Part shown: positions 24,160-33,589 of the stretch, piece by piece
Layout of the letters: every line of letters begins with the position of its first letter
Numbering within the stretch: the first letter of the stretch is position 1
Assembly (NCBI GenBank): GCA_035276085.1
Contig: DATELY010000222.1
Coordinates: forward strand, 1-49,291
DNA length: 49,291 nucleotides
Source of the DNA: DATELY01 sp035276085
Lineage (GTDB): Bacteria > Pseudomonadota > Gammaproteobacteria > Steroidobacterales > Steroidobacteraceae
Direction: 5' to 3'
The notes under the pieces: model-generated
The model's input: only the letters and a program-made list of their open reading frames with translations
Databases searched by the model: none
Told to the model about the DNA's origin: nothing
Position numbers and translations under genes: made by a program

Positions 24160-24702
24160 TCAAGGCTTCTCGTACCAAGGCTCGATCGTCAGCTCCACGG
24201 CTCGTTCGAACCGCGATCCGAGATGGTACATTCCGATCGCGAGGAGAAGCTCCGTCAGCGCGCGGTCCGAAAGCGCTTGCTTCAGGGCACGCCACGTTGG
24301 CTCGCTGACGGTCAGCGGTGGTACGTGAAGCTCACTTGCGAGTCGCAAAACGGCCTTCTCCAATTCGCTGAAGCAGTCTGCGGTCTCAAACTCAGCGAGC
24401 CGTTGCAACTGTTCGCGGCGAACGCCGACGGCCAGGGCGGTCTTCACATGGCGGGTGCCCTCATATTCTGCTTCGTTGAGCTGCAACGTATGCACGATGG
24501 CCAGTTCCCGCAAGTTCGCAGGTAGATCACGACTGACTCGAAGTTGTTGAGTGACTTGAAGGAGCGGATGGGCGACGTTTGGCGCATTCGCCAGTAGCAA
24601 GTGGATGTCGATGACGCGTGTCCCGCGCCCTTCGAGCTCATCAAAGATCCCTTGTTCGTCTGGCGGGAAATTTGCTCGGACAGCATGGGGTAGACGGCTC
24701 AT
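24160..24702 (-). CDS. Carboxymuconolactone decarboxylase-like protein (first copy)
   Basis: A 180-residue all-helical protein of the CMD/AhpD superfamily. The LRELAIVHTLQLNEAEYEGTRHVKTAL segment is the family core with Glu and His at the usual positions; the AhpD redox Cys-x2-Cys is absent, so it is not an alkylhydroperoxidase. Proteins of this type are frequent in aromatic and terpenoid degradation clusters, often without a proven reaction. It precedes the acyl-CoA synthetase on the same strand. A second CMD protein occurs at 33590 with a similar length and core. Confidence 0.8.
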   Translation of the reverse strand: MSRLPHAVRANFPPDEQGIFDELEGRGTRVIDIHLLLANAPNVAHPLLQVTQQLRVSRDLPANLRELAIVHTLQLNEAEYEGTRHVKTALAVGVRREQLQRLAEFETADCFSELEKAVLRLASELHVPPLTVSEPTWRALKQALSDRALTELLLAIGMYHLGSRFERAVELTIEPWYEKP

Positions 24703-24761
24703 GAATGTGCTCTCTGCATCTCTATGCGGTGTGTTCGTCGGAAATGGCTACATCGCGAAAC

Positions 24762-25322
24762 TCAGCGCGCGAGGACCCGGCCGTAGGCACCATCGCGATA
24801 TATGAGCGGGGAGGCGGGTGTGCAGCGCGCGCTATGCACCAAGGCCAGCACGACGGAATGTGTACCGAAGCTCACCACGCGCTCCACCTTACACATGAAG
24901 CTGGCCGTCGCATCTCGTAGTCGAGGCGAACCGTCTGTTTCGACCCAGTCCCCCGCGCTGAATCTCGAGCTCCGGAGGCTCCAATCGGAGAACTGTCGGG
25001 CGATGGCTTCGTGCTCGCTGCCGAGGGCATTCAGACAGAAGCTGCCTCGTCGCATCAAGATGGAATGCGTCGAGACCTGCCGATTCACACAGACCAGAAG
25101 CGACGGTGGGTCCGCACAGAGCGAGCATACGGCGGTTACGGTCATTCCAAACCATTGCCTGCCTTCGGCGACGGTCAGCACATGAACGGAGGAGGCCAGC
25201 TGCCGCATGGCGAAGCGGAAGTCGCACTCCGCGGCGGAAGATCCGTCAAGCGGCACCGTCTCTTGATTGAACGGGGTCTTGGCCGGGCTGGCGATGCTTT
25301 CGCACTGGGCTTGCTTGGTCAA
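24762..25322 (-). CDS. Flavin reductase (FMN-dependent monooxygenase partner), TTG start
   Basis: A 186-residue flavin-reductase-like protein (HpaC/short-chain NADH:FMN reductase type). It has FRFAMRQLASSVHVLTV, GMTVTAVCSLCADPPSLLVCVN, GSFCLNAL, and the C-terminal YRDGAYGRV, all in the family order. It would deliver reduced flavin to a two-component monooxygenase; the luciferase-like enzyme encoded divergently at 25691 is the obvious partner. The start is TTG: AGGAG lies seven bases upstream (complement of 25330-25334) and no suitable ATG exists before the conserved domain. First gene of the minus-strand operon that continues with CMD, acyl-CoA synthetase and SDR. Confidence 0.88.
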   Translation of the reverse strand: MTKQAQCESIASPAKTPFNQETVPLDGSSAAECDFRFAMRQLASSVHVLTVAEGRQWFGMTVTAVCSLCADPPSLLVCVNRQVSTHSILMRRGSFCLNALGSEHEAIARQFSDWSLRSSRFSAGDWVETDGSPRLRDATASFMCKVERVVSFGTHSVVLALVHSARCTPASPLIYRDGAYGRVLAR

Positions 25323-25690
25323 AATTGAGCTCCTGCCTCGCTCGACGAATGGTCGAAAGCCTTCGGCGCCCCGACGAGCCGATCATGATTGCCAGCGGCC
25401 GGGCAGCGCTATGCCCGAAAACATGATGTCGCCATCCAGATCTGGGCGCACTGCGACTAGCGCTGGCATCCGGTGCCAATGTCGTAGTGGGCCGCTCGTG
25501 GCAGCTGTCCTCGCCGCGGCGTCGGGATGGAGTGAAATGAAACAGCGATCGGATGCTCGGAGCTGAAGTAGGGCTGTTGGTCAGGACGCCTCGACTCGAT
25601 GCTCACATCGGCGAGGGGGAATGGCGAGCGCTCGCGAGAGTGAGAACAATGCGCTCGAACGATTTTCTCAGCGCAATGGAGTTATCAAGT
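25323..25690. other. Divergent intergenic region, no gene seen
   Basis: The 368 bases between the divergent flavin reductase and monooxygenase genes must hold their promoters. I found no confident -35/-10, -24/-12 or operator sequence; the long open frame through it is not conserved-looking. Confidence 0.5.
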
Positions 25691-26698
25691 ATGAAGTTCG
25701 GTTTGTTCGGTGGGGCCCTCGCCACCAGCACGGAAGCCTCCGATAGCCAGAACTACAAGCAGTTCCTCGACTACGTTTGCGCAGCGGACGAGTTGGGATT
25801 CCATAGCATCTTTGTCGTTGAACACCACTTCACCGGCATCGGTCAGGTTTCCGCGACGTTGAACCTGTTGTCCTACCTGGCGGCGCGAACGTCACGGATT
25901 CGTCTCGGCACCGGCGTGACGGTGCTGCCGTGGCACAATCCCGCGCTGCTGGCAGAGCAGATCGCAACCCTCGACCTGCTTTCGGGCGGGCGTACCGATG
26001 TCGGTGTGGGGAAAGGGTATCGGCCGAAAGAATTCCAAGGATTCGCCATCCCCATCGCCGAGGCTGAGCAGAGGTATGAGGAAACGCTCGAGTTTCTGAT
26101 TCGTGCCTGGACGGAGAAAGGACGGTTCTCCCATCATGGATCTCACTGGCGGTTTGACGACATCGTCATCGAGCCGGCGCCGGTACAGCGACCGCATCCG
26201 CCGATCTGGATCGGGGCCAAGAGCACACCCAGCATCCAGAAGGCGGCAGCCAGAGGTTTCAATCTACTGCTGGATCACTGGGCACTGGCCGATGAAGTCA
26301 TGGCGCGCCTGAACGTGTATGCCAATGCGCTAAAGGCGCATGGACGCCGCTTCGAGCCTTCCCGAGTGGGTCTCGCCCGCGCGGTCCAGATCACCCGCAG
26401 TGAAGAGGCGCGGCGTGAGGTGATCGGGCAGCGAGCCAAGTTCCTTCTCGACGCTGGCCTCGTCACGGCCGGGCCGGCCGACCTTCAGGGAGGAGGGAAT
26501 GCGAACCTTGCAGATCTCGCCTGGCAGCGAGCTGAGCAAGGCGCGGTCATCGGCCAAGCGGAGGAGATCATTCCAAAGCTCAAGGCATTGCAGGCCGCCG
26601 GCGTGGAATATGTACTCCTTGCGGACGTCGGTAAGTCGACTGAGACGCTGCGTGAGTTCGCCGCAGAAATCATGCCGGAGCTCGCCCGGGCGTCCTAA
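25691..26698 (+). CDS. LLM-class flavin-dependent monooxygenase (luciferase-like)
   Basis: A 335-residue bacterial-luciferase-family oxidoreductase. MKFGLFGG forms the first strand, and then come FVVEHHFTGIGQVSATLN, IRLGTGVTVLPWHNPALLAEQIATLDLLSGGR and VGVGKGYRPKEFQGF, all hallmark segments of the TIM-barrel fold. It uses FMNH2 and oxygen to oxidise an organic substrate; the flavin reductase encoded divergently at 24762-25322 can supply FMNH2. GGAG at 25678-25681 supports the ATG at 25691 rather than 25676 or the open frame from 25553. It is followed after 29 bases by an amidohydrolase gene, so the two probably form an operon. Confidence 0.92.
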   Translation: MKFGLFGGALATSTEASDSQNYKQFLDYVCAADELGFHSIFVVEHHFTGIGQVSATLNLLSYLAARTSRIRLGTGVTVLPWHNPALLAEQIATLDLLSGGRTDVGVGKGYRPKEFQGFAIPIAEAEQRYEETLEFLIRAWTEKGRFSHHGSHWRFDDIVIEPAPVQRPHPPIWIGAKSTPSIQKAAARGFNLLLDHWALADEVMARLNVYANALKAHGRRFEPSRVGLARAVQITRSEEARREVIGQRAKFLLDAGLVTAGPADLQGGGNANLADLAWQRAEQGAVIGQAEEIIPKLKALQAAGVEYVLLADVGKSTETLREFAAEIMPELARAS

Positions 26699-26727
26699 CG
26701 ATCTTCCGTCTGTCTAAGGTAGTGCCC

Positions 26728-27588
26728 ATGGAAAAGCGAAAGAGTCCGCCGCCGATCCGAGAGGTTCGCCAGCCCTCGTTCAGACCGCCTGCCGGCAGTT
26801 GCGATTGCCATGTCCATATTATCGGGCCGCAGAGTATCTACCCGCTTGCGCCACAAACCGCCGTGGTCATGGAAGATTCCACGTTGGAAGACTTCCAGAA
26901 CGTGCAGGCGACGCTTGGAATTCATCGCGCTCTCATCGTAGCGTCCGGAGGGGATGCGTTCAGCTATCAACACGTGCTGAATATCTTGTATCGCGAGCCT
27001 GAGATGTATCGGGGTGTCGTGTTTCTTCCACCGGACATTACGGAAAAGGAACTTGCTGTCCTCGACGATGCAGGCGTGGTCGGCGCTCGCTTCTATCCCG
27101 CGGTCAATACGCCGGATGCGCGGACGCTCGCGCGGGTTCACGAGCTGGGCTGGTCTGCGCACTTCCTGATCTCGAATACCGATCATTTCAACGCTTTGCT
27201 GCCGAGTATCGAGTTCTTTGGCGGGCATTCTGTCCTCGAGCACTCGGGCCGACCTGATCCTGCGGCAGGACTGCAAAGCGATCACTTCAAGAAGATACTG
27301 CAGCTCCTCGATACCGATCGTTGTTGGATCAAGCTGTCTCCTCGGTTCTCGAAGATGCCTGTTCCTCCCTTCGAGGACACGCTGCCTTTCATCCATGCGA
27401 TGATCGAACATAGACCCGACCGAATGCTCTACGGATCGGACTACCCGCATCCACAGTATTTCAATCCCATGCCGAATGAGGCCGATTTTCTCGAGTTGAT
27501 GCTGCTCTGGGCACCGCAGGAGCAGGTGAGAGAGTTGATCTTCGCCCGAAACCCAGAAGCGCTGTTCGGATTTCCGAAGCTCGCCTAG
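26728..27588 (+). CDS. Amidohydrolase-2 family metal-dependent hydrolase
   Basis: A 286-residue TIM-barrel hydrolase of the PF04909 type. It has the metal-binding CDCHVHIIGP near the N-terminus, a central LEHSGRPDP, and the conserved C-terminal RMLYGSDYPHP. The nearest characterised relatives by motif are LigI (2-pyrone-4,6-dicarboxylate lactonase) and related decarboxylases/lactonases, so hydrolysis or decarboxylation of a ring-cleavage or lactone product is likely. It would act after the monooxygenase encoded just upstream. The ATG at 26728 follows TAAGG at a normal distance. Confidence 0.87.
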   Translation: MEKRKSPPPIREVRQPSFRPPAGSCDCHVHIIGPQSIYPLAPQTAVVMEDSTLEDFQNVQATLGIHRALIVASGGDAFSYQHVLNILYREPEMYRGVVFLPPDITEKELAVLDDAGVVGARFYPAVNTPDARTLARVHELGWSAHFLISNTDHFNALLPSIEFFGGHSVLEHSGRPDPAAGLQSDHFKKILQLLDTDRCWIKLSPRFSKMPVPPFEDTLPFIHAMIEHRPDRMLYGSDYPHPQYFNPMPNEADFLELMLLWAPQEQVRELIFARNPEALFGFPKLA

Positions 27589-28061
27589 CGTGAGGATCGC
27601 TCCCGCGCCTCGGCAGCGAGAACCATTGCACGCGTCGATGAATGCGAACTGGTCGTGGCCCAACGCTCTGTGTCGTCCAGACTTGCAAAGAAGCTCTCGG
27701 GCATCGTGTTGTCGAAGCAATCGCCATCGATCCGCTCGAAGGACGAATCTCCAACTGCTTTGTACCCGAGTTGACGGGATCTTCCGCTCGATCTTCAGCT
27801 ACCGATTCTCACGGCGCGAACGCGCCAGCTCATGCGCAACGGATGAAAGGGTGCCAAAGCGCATGCCCCGTGCATCGTCGGAAGCGTTGTTGCTCGGTTC
27901 TCATGCACCAGCCGCATGAGCGCATCGGATGGCGGGCATGGTGGCGGCTGGCCCATCCGCTAGCATTACTCGAGAAACGCAAGCGCAGCCGTCAGGCTCA
28001 ATGGCCGACAGGTCAAGGCACACGCGGCGGAAAAGCACAGTAGCTAACTCGGGGGGGCTCA
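27589..28061. other. Intergenic region, no gene seen
   Basis: The 473 bases between the amidohydrolase and the second TonB receptor contain several short open frames on both strands, none with a recognisable domain or ribosome-binding site. It may hold the receptor promoter; no RNA gene or terminator with a T tract was seen. Confidence 0.5.
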
Positions 28062-30296
28062 GTGATCAGACCAAACACAAATAGTTGTTCCATCCTCGCG
28101 CTCGGAATGATCGTAGCGCTGCCAGCGCCTTCGGCATGGGCTCAGGCCGATTCACAGAGTCCCACTGACAACGACTCTTCGCTCGAAGAGATCCTGGTGA
28201 CGGCGCGCAAGCGACAGGAGTCACTGCAGACCGTGCCGCTGTCGGTCTCCGCGGTGACGGGCGATCAACTCGTCGCCGGGGGCGTCAAGGGCATGGCTGA
28301 CATCAACCAGAGCGTGCCCGGCATCCATTTCGTGGCGTTCAGCGGCGGCCAGCCGGTCGTCTCGATGCGCGGCAACGCGAACCGTATCGTTTCAGAACCG
28401 GGTGTGGGCTTCTTTCTGGACGGCGTCTTCACGTCAACCAGTACTCAGATCAGTCACGGACCTGTAGATGTGGCGCGTCTCGAGGTCCTTAAGGGTCCGC
28501 AGGGGACGGTCTACGGACGCAACACGATTGCCGGTGCCGTCAATGTCATCACGAACGATCCAACGGATTCGCTCGAGGGGTACGCATCGGTTGGATACGG
28601 CGGCAGCTCGCAATCTGGCGACGAACTGCTGAGTGCGCAGGCGCTCATTTCCGGCCCTTTGACGGACACGCTGTCGGGCCGCGTGGTCTACGATCACAAA
28701 GAGCGCGACGGATTCCTTAGAGATTCCACGAACGGTGTGCGTCATGGGGGCTACGAAGGGGATTACCTGCGCGCGAAGTTGGCCTGGATGCCGAGCGACG
28801 CGACAACCGTCAAGCTCACATACGAACATGCGGATGACACCTCACCGAGGTGGAACGGCTTGCAGTACATCGTCGGCGGCACCCACGCGTCCGCGAACAT
28901 TCCGACTGCAGAGCTTTGGTTTCCCGGCCGTTCCGGTCCTTTCTACGAGATTCGGGCGAAGGCCGGCCAAGCGCTCGATACGACGACGACGTTGGATCGC
29001 GCTATTGTGGAAGCGGCGCATGAAACTGCATTCGGCGTGTTCACCTCGCAGACCTCCTATTCCACCTCCAGCTTCTCGACCGACCAGGACTTGGACTTCA
29101 CGCCGGCCGATGCTTCCGGGCTCCACTACGAGAGTAAGAATGACACCTGGAGTCAGGAACTGCGGTTATCGGGTGACGCAGGCGCCTGGTCGTGGCTGGC
29201 CGGCATTTACTATCTCAACGATCGACTCTACGACTTCGATCAGGTTCGTACCTTCGCGCCGCCCGCTTTCGCTTACGCTTCGGGTACTGCCAAGCAAGCA
29301 CTGTATGTGCCGATGCGCACCGAGTCGTATGCGGCATTTGGGCAGCTTGGATACGAAATCACACCGCAGGTGCACGTCACCCTGGGCGGACGCTGGTCGC
29401 GCGATGAGAAGAAGTCCACCCTCACTTTCGCTCAGACCTCCTCCGCAGGCGCGGTGACCGGCTTCAGCCTTCCTCGTGAAGGCTCGTGGGACTCGACCAC
29501 TTATCTGGCGAGTCTCAACTATTTCTGGACGCCTCAGGTCATGAGCTATGTCAGCTACAGCACCGGCTTCAAAGCCGGCGGCTTTCAGGACGCAGCCAAC
29601 ATGCAAGTATCTGCCACACCCTTCGATCCGGAGAAAGTCGATCAGATCGAGGTCGGTTTGAAGAGCGAGTTTTTCGACCGCCGCGTCCGGCTGAATGTGT
29701 CAGCGTATCAGTTGGACTATGAGAGTCTTCAGGTCAGTAATCTCAGGCTGTTTGGCACCACTCCAATTCAGCTCATTCAGAATGCCGCAGGCGCCAAAGT
29801 AGAGGGCTTGGATGTCGAGCTGACCGGGTCCATCACCCATCATCTGATCGTCGGCGTGAGCGGCACCTATCTGCCGACCGCGAAAATCGTGGGATTCAGT
29901 AGCGTCGGCGGCTTCCCGAGCATTGAAGGATTTCGCATTCCGAGATCTCCAAAGACGTCATACGCTGTGCGCCTGGACTATCACAGTAATTTCTCCAAGG
30001 ACATCGAGCTCACCTTCGGCACTGTCTATTCGTACCGCAGCGAAGTCGTGAACGAACTCGATGGTACCGTGCGACCGGATGGCAGCTATGCCACTGTGCC
30101 GCTTGATGATTACGGCCTGCTGGAACTCAATGGGACGCTCAGCCGCGGCCTATGGGACGTGCAGTTCTACGTCCGCAACCTGACGGATGAGCGGTATTTT
30201 ACCGGTGCGACGGGTACGGGCGGCGGAAGCAGGATTGCCTATCTGCAGTTTGGCGAGCCTCGCACCTGGGAGGTCAGTGTTCGACGGCGCTTCTGA
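28062..30296 (+). CDS. TonB-dependent outer-membrane receptor, second
   Basis: A 744-residue receptor with a GTG start preceded by a G-rich ribosome-binding site, a signal peptide ending in AWAQA, a TonB box of the common form EEILVTARKR, a plug with VVSMRGNANR and LEVLKGPQGTVYGRNTIAGAVNV, and a barrel ending in WEVSVRRRF with terminal Phe. This is the iron-siderophore-like subclass common in bacteria that take up hydrophobic or plant-derived molecules. Its stop overlaps the start codon of a following open frame that encodes an MFS transporter (TGATG at 30294-30298), so outer- and inner-membrane uptake appear coupled. The substrate is probably the one degraded by the surrounding catabolic genes. 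Confidence 0.93.
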   Translation: MIRPNTNSCSILALGMIVALPAPSAWAQADSQSPTDNDSSLEEILVTARKRQESLQTVPLSVSAVTGDQLVAGGVKGMADINQSVPGIHFVAFSGGQPVVSMRGNANRIVSEPGVGFFLDGVFTSTSTQISHGPVDVARLEVLKGPQGTVYGRNTIAGAVNVITNDPTDSLEGYASVGYGGSSQSGDELLSAQALISGPLTDTLSGRVVYDHKERDGFLRDSTNGVRHGGYEGDYLRAKLAWMPSDATTVKLTYEHADDTSPRWNGLQYIVGGTHASANIPTAELWFPGRSGPFYEIRAKAGQALDTTTTLDRAIVEAAHETAFGVFTSQTSYSTSSFSTDQDLDFTPADASGLHYESKNDTWSQELRLSGDAGAWSWLAGIYYLNDRLYDFDQVRTFAPPAFAYASGTAKQALYVPMRTESYAAFGQLGYEITPQVHVTLGGRWSRDEKKSTLTFAQTSSAGAVTGFSLPREGSWDSTTYLASLNYFWTPQVMSYVSYSTGFKAGGFQDAANMQVSATPFDPEKVDQIEVGLKSEFFDRRVRLNVSAYQLDYESLQVSNLRLFGTTPIQLIQNAAGAKVEGLDVELTGSITHHLIVGVSGTYLPTAKIVGFSSVGGFPSIEGFRIPRSPKTSYAVRLDYHSNFSKDIELTFGTVYSYRSEVVNELDGTVRPDGSYATVPLDDYGLLELNGTLSRGLWDVQFYVRNLTDERYFTGATGTGGGSRIAYLQFGEPRTWEVSVRRRF

Positions 30297-30406
30297 TGTT
30301 GCCGACGCCGGCTGCGTCCCGCTGGCGAGAGCGATCGCGCCGGCGAGCGTGTACCACGTTTAGAGCCGCGCGGTCTCGAGCGGCCATAGAGGATTCAATT
30401 CTCAAA

Positions 30407-31723
30407 ATGCCAGCTTCGGGCCGTTGGGTGACTGTCTTCGCACTGTTGGCGCTCTATGCTCTGTCCTATGTCGATCGTGTCGCGATCAGCCTCTTGATCG
30501 ATCCGATCAAGACGGATCTCGGGCTGACGGACACGCAGATGGGACTGGTGGTCGGTGCGGGATTTGCGGTGACGTTCACCCTGCTTTCTGTGCCGATCGG
30601 AATCCTGGCCGATCGGATCAGCAGGCGGTTGATCATCGCATCCGGTCTGGTGATCTGGAGCTTGGGGACCGGGCTGTGCGGGCTGGCCACCACGATGGCC
30701 GTTCTGATCGCCGCTCGTGCGCTCACTGGCGTGGGCGAAGCGTCCCTGACGCCCTGCGGTCCAGCGCTCATTGCCGGTGCATTTCCGCCAGAACGTAGAG
30801 CCCTCCCGATCGCCGTGTATGTCTCAGGAATCTTCCTCGGCGGCGGAATCACATTCGTCGGTGGGGCCACGCTCATGGCAGCGCTGACGGAGCTGGTGAG
30901 TGAACTCGCACCGCAGATGCCACCCTGGCGCATCGTCTTCTTCTTCCTCGGAGCACTGGGTCTGCCGGCCCTGCTGCTCGTGCTTCTGATTCGGGAGCGA
31001 GCCCGACCGATGGCGGTTGCGCCTCGACCTGTGAATGCAGCCAAGCGCCACACGATTGGCAAAGCCTCTGCGTGGGCGCTGCTCGGTACCTTCATTGGAT
31101 TTCCATTGATCACAACATCGACGGCCAGCCTGGTCGCGTGGTCCGCGGTCGCGCTCACGAGAGACTATGGTTTTACGCTACAAGAGGCGGGGCTCGCGAT
31201 CGGCTTGACGTTTGGCTTCGGCGGCGTGAGTGGCGCCTTGGCTTCCGGGGGGCTCGTCGATTTCTTCTGGCGACGCGGGCGGCACGATGCGCACTATCTC
31301 ATCGTTGGCGGCGCTGGAGCGGCTATCGCCCTTACTGCGGCCGCAGTGGCAATGAACCCGGGTTCAGAATCCTTTCTGATGTTGGTGATCGTGGGTCTGT
31401 CCCTTGGCGCAACATCCACTGCGCTGCAATTCAGCGCCATCCAAGCGGTGACTCCGCCTGAGCTGAGAGGCCGTGTCTTGGGCGGGTACGCCATGGTCAC
31501 ACACTTCTTCCCTCATGCGATGGGCGGCTTTCTGGTGGGTTTCGTCAGCGACGCGGGCCTGGGGAATGGCTCGATTTCGTTGAGCGTCGCACTGGTAAGC
31601 GTGACGGCTGCAGGTCTCGGGACAATTACGCTCTTTGTGTTCCGTCCCATCTTCAGGCGGCGGGTGGCCGAGATCGCAGCACTCGAAACGACGGCAGGCG
31701 AGCAAGCGGACGCGAACGCATAG
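30407..31723 (+). CDS. MFS transporter (spinster-like)
   Basis: A major facilitator of 438 residues from the ATG at 30407, with 12 hydrophobic segments. After the first (VFALLALYALSYVDRVAISLL) come DLGLTDTQMGLVVG and the loop motif GILADRISRR, the MFS signature between helices 2 and 3. The frame extends in register to an ATG at 30296 that overlaps the receptor stop. That longer start would add 37 Arg-rich residues and is possible through translational coupling, but is unlike the family. It probably moves the substrate from the periplasm into the cytoplasm. Next to a LysR regulator gene in convergent orientation. Confidence 0.9.
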   Translation: MPASGRWVTVFALLALYALSYVDRVAISLLIDPIKTDLGLTDTQMGLVVGAGFAVTFTLLSVPIGILADRISRRLIIASGLVIWSLGTGLCGLATTMAVLIAARALTGVGEASLTPCGPALIAGAFPPERRALPIAVYVSGIFLGGGITFVGGATLMAALTELVSELAPQMPPWRIVFFFLGALGLPALLLVLLIRERARPMAVAPRPVNAAKRHTIGKASAWALLGTFIGFPLITTSTASLVAWSAVALTRDYGFTLQEAGLAIGLTFGFGGVSGALASGGLVDFFWRRGRHDAHYLIVGGAGAAIALTAAAVAMNPGSESFLMLVIVGLSLGATSTALQFSAIQAVTPPELRGRVLGGYAMVTHFFPHAMGGFLVGFVSDAGLGNGSISLSVALVSVTAAGLGTITLFVFRPIFRRRVAEIAALETTAGEQADANA

Positions 31724-31744
31724 GACAACTGCCTGCGCTGATAT

Positions 31745-32695
31745 CTAAAATTGCGTGGGCGTCGAGTCGCCGCAGGGCTTCGGTTGGGAGGACTCCCGCA
31801 GGAAATTACGCAACCATCGATTCGCCGGGTCATTCTTCGTGCGCACATGCCAGATCATCGACACCTCTTGCTGAGGCATCTGGAAGGGGGGCGCGAGGAC
31901 TCTGATGTCGAATCGTCTCGAGGCGGCTTCAGCGAGGGGGCGGGCAACCAGGCCAATCAAATCCGTGACCGCCACAAGCTCCGGTACCAGTAAAGGTGAA
32001 GGCATATAAAAGGCGATCTTCCGCTGGATGCCTTTGCTCGCCAGGATCTGCTCAGCGTACCTTTCAATGATGAAAGGATGGTGGGGTCGCCCATAGGTCA
32101 ACTGGACGTGAGACTCGCGAGCATACTGCTCAAGCGTCATCTCCTCGCCGATCCGAGGGTGGTTGGCGGCAATCACGCAGCATACGTCGTAAGCCGCGAG
32201 CTGCGAGATGAAGAGATCGGGTGCCAAGTCCGGCGTCCAGCCGATCGCCAGGTCCACCTCCCCGGTGTCCAGCGCATCACGCACATTGTTGTAAGTCGGG
32301 CGGCTCACCGAAAAGGATATTCCGGGCGCCACCGCGCGTGCTTTCTGAGCCGCCTTGAGCAGGATGTCCTGAGTAAACGTTTCAGTGGTGCAGATGGTGA
32401 AATTTCGTTGCGCCTCGGCTGCATTGAATACCGACTCTCTGCCAATCAGACTGTCCCACTGCATGAGGAAGTTGCCACACTGGGCGGCAAGTTCTTGCGC
32501 GAGTTCGGTTGGCATCATTCCGCTCGGTGTCCGCACCAGCAGCGGATCTCCGGTGATGCTCCGCAGCCGACTGAGGGCATTGCTCAACTTCGGTTGGGTC
32601 ATCCCCAAGGACTCTGCTGCCCGAGTCACGTGGCGCTCAGCCACGAGAATTCTGAGGCACTCGAGAAGTCGAAGGTCGACATTGCGTTCGCTCAA
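31745..32695 (-). CDS. LysR-family transcriptional regulator, TTG start
   Basis: A 316-residue LysR-type regulator. N-terminal winged HTH: NVDLRLLECLRILVAERHVT, then RAAESLGMTQPKLSNALSRL with the characteristic LSNALSRLR recognition helix of the NodD/LinR-like branch. The ligand-binding domain starts near FTICTTETF. TTG at 32695 is proposed as start because AGGGGA lies upstream at normal spacing and the DNA-binding domain begins right after; the longer open frame to 32929 is Arg/Ser-rich and not LysR-like. It faces the MFS gene and is divergent from the small gene and CMD gene at 33 kb, so it may regulate the receptor-MFS pair or the SDR-FadJ-thiolase genes in response to a pathway metabolite. 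Confidence 0.9.
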   Translation of the reverse strand: MSERNVDLRLLECLRILVAERHVTRAAESLGMTQPKLSNALSRLRSITGDPLLVRTPSGMMPTELAQELAAQCGNFLMQWDSLIGRESVFNAAEAQRNFTICTTETFTQDILLKAAQKARAVAPGISFSVSRPTYNNVRDALDTGEVDLAIGWTPDLAPDLFISQLAAYDVCCVIAANHPRIGEEMTLEQYARESHVQLTYGRPHHPFIIERYAEQILASKGIQRKIAFYMPSPLLVPELVAVTDLIGLVARPLAEAASRRFDIRVLAPPFQMPQQEVSMIWHVRTKNDPANRWLRNFLRESSQPKPCGDSTPTQF

Positions 32696-33134
32696 AGTTA
32701 CTTCCCCTTGCCCGTGCCAGAGCCCATGGCGCTGACGCGTTGAATGTTGTCCGAGTAGATCACTGCTCAAGAGTGGCACAGGAGCAAGGGCTTCTACAAA
32801 ACGTGAGAAGTTTCGCCGACTCGATGCAGCTCTGCGGGCGACCCGCCGCCATGAACCGTTGCAGTGAGGTTCGCGCGCGCAAGAACTCCGGATGTATTCG
32901 CCGGCGCCTGCATCCATACGCCCCCGCATATCGATAGCACGATGACCGGATCATTGCCGCGCGATTGCCGCAAGCGCCGCAGATCTGCTTCGATGGTGCC
33001 GACCGCCAAGACATCAACTGAGGTATCCGTGGATGTCATCCACGATTCTCCGCCAGTGTTCGATCATGACGATCGATATCGGGCACGCGGGGATCGCAGC
33101 GTAGACGCTTCGAACGTGAGGAGGCTGAATCACG
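32696..33134. other. Divergent promoter region of the LysR gene
   Basis: About 440 bases between the LysR gene and the small gene at 33135. LysR proteins usually bind T-N11-A motifs here, but I could not choose one convincingly. Short open frames in it look like chance. Confidence 0.45.
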
Positions 33135-33422
33135 ATGATCCTGTCACTGGACGCGCACGGGCGCCTTGAAATCGACGATCCATTCAACTTCAAGGCCTTC
33201 AGCTTTTGCGATCACGCACGACATCGCATCGACACGCGCGCGGTGGAGTTCGTAGCGGGGTTCGCATGGATCTCGGAGGAGGAGCTGCGCGCATGCGCGC
33301 CCCTCGCCGCCGACCCCACTTGGCAGTCCGGAGTGAGCGCCATGATCGTTTATGCACGAACCCGAGGTTGGGTCGACTCCACAACAGGACGCATCCGGGC
33401 TCACATCGAGCACCAGGATTAG
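33135..33422 (+). CDS. Small unknown protein, 95 residues
   Basis: I do not recognise this protein. It is probably real because GAGGAGG at 33118-33124 lies ten bases before the ATG, and codon choice resembles the neighbours. It is acidic at the start (LSLDAHGRLEIDDP), has two Cys residues, no signal peptide and no membrane segment, and ends in IEHQD. It stands just ahead of the CMD gene, SDR genes and beta-oxidation genes and is likely part of the same catabolic group, perhaps an accessory or small enzyme subunit. Confidence 0.55.
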   Translation: MILSLDAHGRLEIDDPFNFKAFSFCDHARHRIDTRAVEFVAGFAWISEEELRACAPLAADPTWQSGVSAMIVYARTRGWVDSTTGRIRAHIEHQD

Positions 33423-33589
33423 GAGCGTTGCTGTTGCTTGGCTACGCAAGCACAGACTCGTGAGCCAGCAGCCGTTGGCGCCAAAGAAAACCAACATCCC
33501 GCCTGAATGATTGGCACATCGCTTCATCGGGATAGCCGATGTCCGACGGCGAGGACATTCTGAATGAACTTCACCGGGGAGAACGCTCA

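Noticed and set aside
27642..28043. 133-codon open frame before the second TonB receptor
   Set aside because: Composition looks random, no motif, and no start signal.
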